Below, piece by piece: positions 56,817 through 64,000 of a stretch of DNA of 64,000 nucleotides (its first letter is position 1; every line of letters begins with the position of its first letter). The stretch spans positions 1,823,501 through 1,887,500 of the forward strand of contig NZ_JAENXS010000001.1 of assembly GCF_016612535.1 (NCBI RefSeq), written 5' to 3'. A model generated the notes under the pieces. That model ran no database searches. It was not told the origin of the DNA and worked only from the letters and a program-made list of their open reading frames with translations. The translations under genes and the position numbers were made by a program. Source of the DNA: Bradyrhizobium diazoefficiens (GTDB lineage: Bacteria > Pseudomonadota > Alphaproteobacteria > Rhizobiales > Xanthobacteraceae).

Positions 56817-57857
56817 ATGATCTTCCGCCAATTGTTCGACAGCGTTTCGGGCACCTATAGCTACGTCCTCGCCAGCCGCGCCGGCGGCGAGGCGCTCATC
56901 CTCGATCCCGTGCTGGAGAAGGTCGACCGCTACTGTCAGCTGCTGCGCGAGCTCGACCTCAAGCTGGTCAAGGCCATCGACACCCATCTGCATGCCGACC
57001 ATGTCACCGGCCTCGGTGAGTTGCGCGACCGCACCCATTGCATGACCGTGATGGGCGACCAGACCAAGGCCGACGTGGTGGCGATGCGGGTTGCCGACGG
57101 CGACAAGGTGACGATCGAGGGCCTCTCGCTCGACGTGATGTACACGCCCGGCCACACCGACGATTCCTATTCCTATCTGATGGGCGACCGCGTCTTCACC
57201 GGCGACACGCTGCTGATCCGCGGCACCGGCCGCACCGATTTCCAGAACGGCTCGTCGCGCGCGCAGTACGAATCGATCTTCAACCGCCTGCTCAAGCTGC
57301 CGGACGAGACCATGGTATTCCCGGCACATGACTACAAGGGCGACACCGTCTCCACCATCGGCGAGGAGAAGCGCTATAATCCGCGGCTCCAGGTGCGCTC
57401 GGTTGATGATTATATCGAGCTGATGGCGAATTTGAAGCTGCCCAATCCGAAGATGATGGACGTGGCGGTGCCGGCCAACATGCATGTCGGCCTGCATCAG
57501 GAAGAGCTGGAGAAAGAGGGTCGCGCGCTCAGCGCGGCCGAGGCGATCCGCTCGCTCGGACGACCGGACATGCTGCTGGTTGATCTGCGCGAGAGCAACG
57601 AGCGGATGAAGCATGGCATGCTCGAAGGCGCGCTGCACACGCCCTATCCGAGCGTCGAGGAGAGCCTCAAGCCCGGCGGCATGCTGCGCGAGGTCGCCGG
57701 CGCTACCGGCCGTCGCATCGTGTTCTTCTGCGCCTTCGGCGAACGCTCGGCGATGGCCGTCGCCGCCGCGAAGGAAGCCGGCCTAGCCAACACCGCCCAT
57801 ATCGCCGGCGGCATCGATGCCTGGAAAAAGGCGGGCGGGCCGATCGTACACGGCTGA
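56817..57857 (+). CDS. persulfide dioxygenase fused to rhodanese (Blh/ETHE1-type)
   Basis: 346-aa fusion. The metallo-beta-lactamase domain (about 1-230) has THLHADHVTG (H57, H59, D61, H62), TPGHTDDS, FTGDTLLIRGTGRTDF and PAHDYKG, the iron-binding pattern of ETHE1-like persulfide dioxygenases. The C-terminal rhodanese domain (about 245-346) has the active Cys in FFCAFGERS. It would oxidise glutathione persulfide to sulfite and move sulfane sulfur, detoxifying sulfide. The gene has its own AT-rich promoter region after the sox operon. Confidence 0.9.
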   Translation: MIFRQLFDSVSGTYSYVLASRAGGEALILDPVLEKVDRYCQLLRELDLKLVKAIDTHLHADHVTGLGELRDRTHCMTVMGDQTKADVVAMRVADGDKVTIEGLSLDVMYTPGHTDDSYSYLMGDRVFTGDTLLIRGTGRTDFQNGSSRAQYESIFNRLLKLPDETMVFPAHDYKGDTVSTIGEEKRYNPRLQVRSVDDYIELMANLKLPNPKMMDVAVPANMHVGLHQEELEKEGRALSAAEAIRSLGRPDMLLVDLRESNERMKHGMLEGALHTPYPSVEESLKPGGMLREVAGATGRRIVFFCAFGERSAMAVAAAKEAGLANTAHIAGGIDAWKKAGGPIVHG

Positions 57858-57945
57858 CGTCGTCGTCTCAGGCTTTGAGATAAGTCAGGAACTGCACATG
57901 TTTTGCGGCTAGACTCGGTTCCAACACCATCATCCGGGACCAGCC

Positions 57946-58107
57946 ATGGCAAAGATCACCAAGCCAAGCGAACCGCCGCAGACAAAGACTGCGGACGACA
58001 AGACGAAGAAGCCCAAGCCTCCGCGCGACACGGACGACGATTACGAAGACGGCGACATCGCCACGCCGAAGCGCGATCGGCATGGCGAGGATGACGAGCC
58101 GCTGTGA
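57946..58107 (+). CDS. small acidic/charged protein, 53 aa
   Basis: Short ORF with a coding-like, highly charged product: KITKPSEPPQTKTADDKTKKPKPP followed by an acidic DDDYEDGDIA and RDRHGEDDEPL end. It is predicted to be disordered and cytoplasmic. Upstream CCGGGACCAGCC gives only a weak ribosome site. Similar tiny Lys/Pro/Asp-rich hypothetical proteins are common in Bradyrhizobium. No function can be assigned. Confidence 0.5.
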   Translation: MAKITKPSEPPQTKTADDKTKKPKPPRDTDDDYEDGDIATPKRDRHGEDDEPL

Positions 58108-58154
58108 GGCGAGCGCGACAGCTTTGACCGCGTGCTCGCACACGATCTCTCCAG

Positions 58155-58233
58155 CGTCGTCCTGGCGAAAGCCAGGACGACGATGAGGGATACAGCCTGC
58201 TTCCACAAGGCCGGCCCCTTCGCCGGGACGACG
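58155..58233. repeat. CGTCGTCCTGGCGAAAGCCAGGACGACG palindromic repeats (family A)
   Basis: A perfect hairpin CGTCGTCCTGGC/GCCAGGACGACG with loop GAAA (58155-58182) is followed by a half copy ending CGCCGGGACGACGG (58208-58234). They lie in the gap before the MFS gene. Confidence 0.85.
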
Positions 58234-58323
58234 GAAACGCTACCTGCCATGCGCCCGCGTTCATGGACAAATAACCGCCCTCCCCGATAGTTTGCGCTCC
58301 CTCAGGAGAGTGAAACGGAAGCC

Positions 58324-59532
58324 ATGGTCGACGTTCTCGCCGCACCGCAACAAGGCAAGGCGGACAGTGCGCTGCGCACGCTGACCGGGATTTCGATCGC
58401 GCATTGGGTCAGCCATTTCCATCTGCTGGTGCTGCCGATGCTGTTTCCGTTCCTGAAGAGCCAGCTTGGTGTCGGTTATGTCGAGCTCGGATTCGCGCTG
58501 ACCGTCTCTGCCGTCGTGTCCGGGCTGACGCAGGCGCCGACCGGCTATCTCGTCGACCATTTTGGCGCGCGCAAAATCCTGCTGGGCGGACTGACGCTCG
58601 GCGGGCTCGCGCTGATCCTGCTCGGCCTGCATCTGAGCTACACCTCGCTGATCGCCTGCGCCGTGCTGCTCGGGCTCGCCAACAGCGTCTATCATCCTGC
58701 CGATTACGCCATCCTGGCCGAGCACATGGATGAAGCGCGGATGGGCCGCGCGTTCTCGATCCACACCTTCGCCGGCTATCTCGGTGGCGCCGTGGCGCCC
58801 GCGATCGTGGCCGCGCTCGTCACCGTGTCCGGCGGCGTCGGCGCGATGCTCGCATCGGGCGCGATCGGCGTGCTGGTGGCGCTGCTGCTGGTGATGATGA
58901 ACATTCCCGATGCCGGCGCGCACAAGACGAAGCCGGGCAACGCAAGCATGCCAAAGCAAGCCGTCATCACTCCCGCCCTGATCACGCTGACCGCGCTGTT
59001 CATGCTGCTCAGTCTGTCGGTTGCCGGCATCAACAATTTCGGCGTGGTGGCCCTGATGAGCGGCTACGGCGCGACCTACTCGGCCGCGAACGTCGCGCTG
59101 ACCGCGTTCCTTGGTTGCAGCGCCGCCGGCGTCCTCGCGGGCGGCTTCCTCGCCGACCACACCGAGCGCCACGGCTATGTCGCCGCCGCCTGCTTTGCGG
59201 CGAATGCCGCGATCGTGCTGCTGATCGCGCTGGTCACGCTGCCGGGCTGGGCCTTGACTGCGACGATGGCGACCGCGGGCTTCCTCTCCGGCGTGATTGC
59301 GCCGTCGCGGGACATGCTGGTGCGCAACGCGGCGCCTCCCGGTGCAGCGGGGCGCGCCTTCGGCATCGTCTCCACCGGCTTCAATCTCGGCGGCATCGTC
59401 AGCCCGCTGCTGTTCGGCTGGATCATGGACCAGAGCGCACCGCACTGGGTGTTCGGCGCCTCCGTGATCTTCATGGTGGCTACGGTGGTGCTGTCGCCGT
59501 TCACGGAACGGAAGCCGCGAGCCAAGGTTTGA
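58324..59532 (+). CDS. MFS transporter (FSR-like)
   Basis: Inner-membrane transporter of 402 aa with about 12 helices. It begins SIAHWVSHFHLLVLPMLFPFLK, the pattern of the fosmidomycin-resistance-like MFS group. Motif A is DHFGARKILLGGLTLGG after helix 2, and HPADYAILAEHMDEARMGRAFSIHTFAGYLGGA is characteristic of helices 4-5. Substrate unknown; efflux of small organic acids or drugs is possible. It converges with another MFS gene across a palindromic repeat. Confidence 0.83.
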   Translation: MVDVLAAPQQGKADSALRTLTGISIAHWVSHFHLLVLPMLFPFLKSQLGVGYVELGFALTVSAVVSGLTQAPTGYLVDHFGARKILLGGLTLGGLALILLGLHLSYTSLIACAVLLGLANSVYHPADYAILAEHMDEARMGRAFSIHTFAGYLGGAVAPAIVAALVTVSGGVGAMLASGAIGVLVALLLVMMNIPDAGAHKTKPGNASMPKQAVITPALITLTALFMLLSLSVAGINNFGVVALMSGYGATYSAANVALTAFLGCSAAGVLAGGFLADHTERHGYVAAACFAANAAIVLLIALVTLPGWALTATMATAGFLSGVIAPSRDMLVRNAAPPGAAGRAFGIVSTGFNLGGIVSPLLFGWIMDQSAPHWVFGASVIFMVATVVLSPFTERKPRAKV

Positions 59533-59547
59533 GCAGCGAATCCAACC

Positions 59548-59573
59548 GTCGTCCCGGCGAAGGCCGGGACGAC
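59548..59573. repeat. GTCGTCCCGGC-GAAG-GCCGGGACGAC hairpin between convergent genes (family A)
   Basis: A perfect 11-base stem with a 4-base loop lies midway in the 71-base gap between two convergent MFS genes. It is the canonical form of the family whose variants lie at 33480, 25050 and 58155. It probably acts as a bidirectional terminator. Confidence 0.85.
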
Positions 59574-59603
59574 ACTTGTGGTTGTGGCGAACGGCAGCCC
59601 CGC

Positions 59604-60941
59604 TTACGTCGGCGACACTACGCCCTTCAGCTCAGCCGACCGCGGAGCCGCACCACGCGTCAGCCTGGCCTTCTCCGTATTCGGCCAGAGCAGCAGCAGG
59701 CCGATCACGCCGGACCCAATCATCACCACTGCGTTGATGGTGAAGCCGGTCATGTAGCCGTTGAGCATGCTGCCGGCGCGCTGGATCACGGTGCCCATCA
59801 CGTTCGGCGCGATGACGCCCGAGAGCGTGTAGAGTGCGCCGTAGATCGCGATGACCGCGCCGCGCTGTGAGGCCGGCGTGAACTCGCCGAGCATCGGCGG
59901 GCAGACGACATAGATCGCACCGCACAGGCCGGAGCCGACCACGAGCAGCGCGATCTGGAGACCGGCGCCTGCGACATGCGGCATCGTCGCGAGGATCAGA
60001 CCGCCGATGATCAACGGCACCGAGCCGAGCACACCACGCGAGATGCGCGTGGTGTAGCCGCGCGCCATCATCACCTGCGAGATCCAGCCGGTGAGGATGA
60101 CGATGGTGGCGCCGAACACCCAAGGCAGGATCGAGATGTAGCCGGCCTGCTGCTGCGAGAAGCCGAGACCCGTGATGATGAACGCAGTGAACCAAGTCAG
60201 CCCGAGCGAGAGCGCCCAATAGGCGCCGAAGGTTGCGATCACGCAGCCCAGGAAGGTGCGCGAGGTCAGAAGCCGGATGTAGGGAATTTTCGGCTCATTG
60301 GCAGCCAGCGCCTTCGTGTCCTCGAGCGGGCCTTCCTTGCCGAGCGTCAGCCAGGCACAGACCCAGATCAGGCCGACGATTCCGAGCGCGCCGAAGGCGT
60401 AATGCCAGGAGTGATTGACGATGACCCAGTTCAACGCCGGCACGGCCAGGATCACGCCGAAGGCCGAGCCCTGCGAGAGGAGCGCAGTCGGCAGCGTACG
60501 CTTCTCATCCGGGAACCATTTGTAGATCGCGTGCGCCGCGACCGAGAAAGCCGGGCCTTCGCCCGCGCCCAGCACGACGCGGCAGATCAGCAGCGTGGTG
60601 AACGAGACGGTGCCGACCATCGGAAACTGCGCCAGCGCCCAGATCACCGCCAGGGCCAGCAGCACCCAGCGCGTCGCGACCTTGTTGACGATGAAGCCGA
60701 CCACGATGGCCGAGATCGAGAACAGGAAGAAGAACGACGACCCGAGCAGGCCGAACTGCTCCGGCTGGAGCTTCAAATCGGTCATGATCGGCACGGCGGC
60801 GAGGCCGACGACGATCTTGTCGGCGAAGTTCACGACCATGAAGAGAAAGAGGAGAAACGTGACCGTCCAGGCGCCCTTTGGCGTTTCCTTAGATATCCCT
60901 GCCGTCTTACCCGCCTCGGACGGCGTTCCCTGAGCGCTCAT
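59604..60941 (-). CDS. MFS transporter, anion:cation symporter (ACS)-like
   Basis: Inner-membrane transporter of 445 aa with about 12 helices. NFADKIVVGLAAVPIMTDLKLQPEQFGLLGSSFF is the first-helix motif of ACS-family organic-acid symporters. RVVLGAGEGPAFSVAAHAIYKWFPDEKRTLPTALLSQGSAFG is the diagnostic helix 4-5 region. WFTAFIITGLGFSQQQAGYISILPW follows in the second half. Likely substrates are aromatic or sugar acids. It is divergent from the ABC ATPase gene. Confidence 0.87.
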   Translation of the reverse strand: MSAQGTPSEAGKTAGISKETPKGAWTVTFLLFLFMVVNFADKIVVGLAAVPIMTDLKLQPEQFGLLGSSFFFLFSISAIVVGFIVNKVATRWVLLALAVIWALAQFPMVGTVSFTTLLICRVVLGAGEGPAFSVAAHAIYKWFPDEKRTLPTALLSQGSAFGVILAVPALNWVIVNHSWHYAFGALGIVGLIWVCAWLTLGKEGPLEDTKALAANEPKIPYIRLLTSRTFLGCVIATFGAYWALSLGLTWFTAFIITGLGFSQQQAGYISILPWVFGATIVILTGWISQVMMARGYTTRISRGVLGSVPLIIGGLILATMPHVAGAGLQIALLVVGSGLCGAIYVVCPPMLGEFTPASQRGAVIAIYGALYTLSGVIAPNVMGTVIQRAGSMLNGYMTGFTINAVVMIGSGVIGLLLLWPNTEKARLTRGAAPRSAELKGVVSPT

Positions 60942-61084
60942 CGTTCTCCCCGTGTGTTCTTTTCGGCACTTTTGATTTGGCCGTCTTGGAAGCTAACAAC
61001 GGCTTGAACGGCAACGCAACCCCGGCATTTCCACGGCAAGTGTGCTACGCAGCAATTCCGTTAATTCCGTCCGGCGCATTGATC

Positions 61085-61738
61085 TTGCTGAGCATCCGAA
61101 ACCTCTCCAAAACCTTCGCCTCGGCCGGCGAGCCGGTCCATGTGCTGCGCGGCGTCGATCTCGACCTCAGAGCCGGTGAACGCGTCGCGCTGACCGGCGA
61201 ATCCGGCAGCGGCAAGAGCACACTGCTGCACCTGATCGCCGGGCTCGATGCGGCCGATGGCGGCACGATTCGGCTGGAGGATGCTGAGGTCACCAAGCTG
61301 TCGGATGCGGGACGCGCCGAGCTGCGGCGCGACCGCATCGGCCTGGTGTTTCAGCAGTTCAATTTGATCCCGAGCCTGTCGGTCGCCGACAACCTCGCCT
61401 TCCAGGCACGTATCGCCGGCCGGCATGATGCGGCCTGGACCAGGGAGCTGGTCGAGCGGCTCGGGCTCGGCGATTTACTCAGGCGTTATCCGGAGCAATT
61501 GTCTGGCGGCCAGCAGCAGAGAGTCGCGATCGGTCGGGCATTGGCGATAAAGCCATCGCTGCTGCTCGCGGACGAGCCGACCGGCAATCTCGACGAAGCC
61601 ACCGCCGACGACGTGCTGGCGCTGACGCGCGACCTCGTCGCGCGCACCGGCTGCGGCTTCCTGATGGTGACGCACAGCCTGCATCTGGCCGGCACGCTCG
61701 ACCGTCACATCGTCCTCCATGCGGGGCGGATCGCATGA
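61085..61738 (+). CDS. ABC transporter ATP-binding protein (LolD/MacB-like)
   Basis: Cytoplasmic ATPase of about 217 aa: LSIRNLSKTF at the start, Walker A GESGSGKST, Q-loop VFQQFNLIPSLSV, signature LSGGQQQR, Walker B LLLADEPTGNLD and switch His in VTHSL. The motifs are those of MacB/LolD-type ATPases that work with FtsX-like permeases. The open frame begins at 60977; TTG 61085 is chosen because it yields the family N-terminus, with low certainty. The stop overlaps the permease start (ATGA at 61735). Confidence 0.87.
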   Translation: MLSIRNLSKTFASAGEPVHVLRGVDLDLRAGERVALTGESGSGKSTLLHLIAGLDAADGGTIRLEDAEVTKLSDAGRAELRRDRIGLVFQQFNLIPSLSVADNLAFQARIAGRHDAAWTRELVERLGLGDLLRRYPEQLSGGQQQRVAIGRALAIKPSLLLADEPTGNLDEATADDVLALTRDLVARTGCGFLMVTHSLHLAGTLDRHIVLHAGRIA

Positions 61739-64000
61739 GGCGCGCACTGTGGGTGCTGGCAGTGCTGCTCAGCCATTGGCGACGGCACAGGATGCAGTTC
61801 GCGACGCTGCTGATCGGACTGATTGCGGCGACCGCGCTGTGGAGCGGCGTGCAGGCGATCAACCAGCAGGCCCGCAGCGCCTATGATCGCGCGGCCGCGA
61901 CGTTTGGCGGGGTCCGCACGGCCACGCTGGTCTCGCCCAATACAGCGACGTTTCCGCAGGCCCTGTTTATACAACTCCGCCGCGCAGGCTGGCCCGTCTC
62001 GCCGGTGCTGGAAGGCCGCGTCCAGATCAACGGGCGGTCGATGCGGCTGCTCGGGATCGAGCCGGTGACGCTGCCGACGGATGTCGGCAACGCGCCGCGG
62101 CTCGGTGCTGCGGATCTCAGCAGTTTCGTCGCGGCACCCGGCCAGACGCTGGTGGCGCGGGAAACGCTGGACGATTTGCACGAGCAAGACGGCGCGACGC
62201 CGCCGATCAGCAGCGGCGCAAAGCTGCCGCCGCTGCATGTGCAGCCGCAGCTCGTGCCCGACGTGCTGGTGGTCGACATCGGTGTCGCGCAGCGACTGCT
62301 GAACAAGCCGGATCAGCTGTCGCGCCTCTTGATTGGCAAGGCGAAGGGCAAGCCCGTGCCGCTCGCGAGTGTCGTCGGCGACCAATTACAGCTGATAGAG
62401 CCGACCGCCGAGACCGAGCTGGAACGGCTGACCGACAGTTTCCATCTGAACTTGACGGCCTTCGGCCTGCTGTCGTTCTTCGTCGGCCTCTTCATTGTCA
62501 ACTCGGCCGTCGGCCTCGCCTTCGAGCAGCGGCTGCCGATGCTGCGGACGTTGCGGGCTTGCGGTGCCTCGGCACGCCTTGTCAACAGCGTGATGGTGGT
62601 CGAGCTGGTGGCGCTGGCGCTGGTCGCGGGCCTGATCGGGCTCGTCTGCGGCTATTTCATTGCGGCTGCGTTGTTGCCCGACGTCGCCGCGTCGCTGCGC
62701 GGACTCTATGGCGCACAAATTCCGGGGCAGCTTTCGCTGAAGCCCGAATGGTGGCTGGCCGGAATCGGCATCAGCGTTGCCGGCGCGATCGTGGCGGCGG
62801 CGACCAGCCTGATCAAGGCTATCAGGATGCCGGTGCTGGCGACCGCGCAGCCACAGGCCTGGCAACAGCGACAGCGCCGCTGGCTGATCCTGCAAAGTCT
62901 TGCCGCCTGCGCCGTGTTCGCGGTCGCGCTGTTGTTGCTGTACTACGGCCAATCGCTGATCGCGGGCTTTGGCCTGCTGGCCGCGCTGATGCTCGGCGCA
63001 GCGCTGATCCTGCCGGCCTTCCTCGAGATCCTCCTGCTCGCCGGCCAGCGTCTTGCGCGCGGCCCGCTGGCGCTGTGGTTCTGGGCAGACAGCCGGCAAC
63101 AGCTTTCGGGATTGTCGCTGGCGCTGATGGCCCTGCTACTCGCACTCGCCGTCAATGTCGGGGTGTCCACCATGGTGGAAACCTTCAGCCGCACCTTTAT
63201 CGGCTGGCTCGATGGACGGCTGGCCGCCGACGTCTACATCAGCGCACCCGACAATGCGCAAGCGGTTGCGATCCGCAACTGGCTGAAAGACCGCAGCGAG
63301 GTTCAGGCGATCCTGTCGGGCGGGCGCGCGGAAACGCAAGTGCAGGGCCAGCCGGTGGAATTGCTCGGCCTGCCCGATCACGCGCTTTATCGCGAGCGCT
63401 GGCCGCTGTTGGAGACCGCGCCGCGCGCCTGGACCCAGCTGGTGCCGGGCAATGCCGCCTTCATGAGCGAGCAACTGAGCAGACGGTTGAACGTCCGCGT
63501 CGGCGACGTCATCGAGGTGCCGGCGCCGGGCGGGACCTGGGAGCTCGACATCGTCGGCATCTATGCCGATTACGGCAACCCCAAGGGACAGCTCGCCGTC
63601 AATGTCGCGGCGCTGATCCGGCAGTTTCCGCAGACACCGCAGACACGGATCGGATTGATCGTCGCGCGCGACAAGATTCCGGGATTGATCGCAGCGTTGC
63701 GAACGCAGTTCGCGCTCGACGACCGCAGCGTCGCCGATCAAGCGACCGTGAAGGCAGAATCGATCCACATCTTCAACCGCACCTTTGCGGTGACGTCGGC
63801 GCTCAATGCCTTCACGCTCGGCGTCGCCGGCATCGCGCTCCTCACCAGCCTGCTGACGCTGGCGAATTCGCGCCTGCCGCAGCTGGCGCCGCTCTGGGCC
63901 ATCGGCATCACGCGGCCGCGGCTTGCTGCGATCGAATTGACCAAGACGTTGTCGGTTGCGCTGTTCACGTCACTGCTGGCCGTACCGCTCGGGCTGCTGG
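61735..64000 (+). CDS. FtsX-like ABC transporter permease (runs off the window)
   Basis: At least 755 codons without a stop, from the ATG overlapping the ATPase stop. TM1 is near 22-40 (FATLLIGLIAATALWSGV), followed by a large periplasmic domain. A first FtsX core lies around 243-360 (LLSFFVGLFIVNSAVGLAFEQR, PMLRTLRACGASARLVNSVMVVELVAL). After a second periplasmic domain, another FtsX core begins near 680. The two-core 8-10-helix layout resembles YbbP/AttG-type permeases that export lipids or peptides or act as mechanotransmitters. Substrate unknown. Confidence 0.87.
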   Translation, partial: MRRALWVLAVLLSHWRRHRMQFATLLIGLIAATALWSGVQAINQQARSAYDRAAATFGGVRTATLVSPNTATFPQALFIQLRRAGWPVSPVLEGRVQINGRSMRLLGIEPVTLPTDVGNAPRLGAADLSSFVAAPGQTLVARETLDDLHEQDGATPPISSGAKLPPLHVQPQLVPDVLVVDIGVAQRLLNKPDQLSRLLIGKAKGKPVPLASVVGDQLQLIEPTAETELERLTDSFHLNLTAFGLLSFFVGLFIVNSAVGLAFEQRLPMLRTLRACGASARLVNSVMVVELVALALVAGLIGLVCGYFIAAALLPDVAASLRGLYGAQIPGQLSLKPEWWLAGIGISVAGAIVAAATSLIKAIRMPVLATAQPQAWQQRQRRWLILQSLAACAVFAVALLLLYYGQSLIAGFGLLAALMLGAALILPAFLEILLLAGQRLARGPLALWFWADSRQQLSGLSLALMALLLALAVNVGVSTMVETFSRTFIGWLDGRLAADVYISAPDNAQAVAIRNWLKDRSEVQAILSGGRAETQVQGQPVELLGLPDHALYRERWPLLETAPRAWTQLVPGNAAFMSEQLSRRLNVRVGDVIEVPAPGGTWELDIVGIYADYGNPKGQLAVNVAALIRQFPQTPQTRIGLIVARDKIPGLIAALRTQFALDDRSVADQATVKAESIHIFNRTFAVTSALNAFTLGVAGIALLTSLLTLANSRLPQLAPLWAIGITRPRLAAIELTKTLSVALFTSLLAVPLGLL

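Noticed and set aside
58261-59445. 394-codon minus-strand ORF opposite an MFS gene
   Set aside because: Charged antisense shadow of transmembrane helices.
1-64000. CRISPR array, prophage, rRNA operon or complete insertion sequence
   Set aside because: No regularly spaced repeats, phage structural genes, rRNA sequence or transposase were found on either strand.

Overview
The window is high-GC, gene-dense chromosomal DNA of an alphaproteobacterium, most likely Bradyrhizobium or a near relative such as Rhodopseudomonas. The evidence is a CYP199A-type P450, many branched-chain-type ABC binding proteins, a sox cluster, an AapJ-like binding protein, and several palindromic repeat families of the kind common in Bradyrhizobium intergenic DNA. 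The genus is an inference; there is no rRNA gene to test it.

Layout. 1-3248: end of a LivF-type ABC ATPase, a Gfo/Idh/MocA oxidoreductase and a two-domain 3-dehydroshikimate dehydratase, probably quinate/shikimate use. 3403-7437: two branched-chain-type binding proteins around a type II NADH dehydrogenase. 7470-12054: aromatic-acid locus with CYP199A, feruloyl-CoA synthetase-like ligase and two MarR regulators. 12249-22589: nitrogen-scavenging locus. Allophanate hydrolase (AtzF-like) converges on an eight-gene operon encoding a peptide-type ABC importer, AtzG-, AtzE- and AtzH/HpxZ-like proteins and a GntR regulator. Both transcription units carry an excellent sigma-54 promoter (22633-22648 minus; 12194-12208 plus). 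22600-25200: lower-GC island with a tRNA-Arg(UCG) interrupted by a 32-nt hairpin in its anticodon loop, an HTH gene running into it, a 41-aa membrane peptide and a nuclease-like protein. 25213-34375: APH-like kinase, orphan UgpB-like binding protein, a TRAP binding protein co-transcribed with two histidine kinases and a response regulator, then an ECF sigma factor. 34674-38651: CcdA/TlpA-like pair and a cyanide-insensitive bd oxidase with a small third subunit. 38811-41910: duplicated PH-like membrane protein, frameshifted L,D-transpeptidase, AapJ-like binding protein. 42056-51536: paired acyl-CoA dehydrogenases, AhpD-like and VOC proteins, two MFS transporters, an S9 peptidase and a DUF938 methyltransferase. 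51761-58107: soxXYZAKB, DsrE-like protein, persulfide dioxygenase-rhodanese and a small acidic protein. 58324-64000: two MFS transporters and an ABC ATPase with its FtsX-type permease running off the window.

Most notable: the sigma-54-linked atzGEH/atzF importer locus, the interrupted tRNA-Arg, a palindromic repeat built in frame into an ABC ATPase linker, the TRAP-binding-protein/two-kinase operon, and one repeat family placed exactly at three convergent gene ends. No CRISPR array, insertion sequence or rRNA was found.
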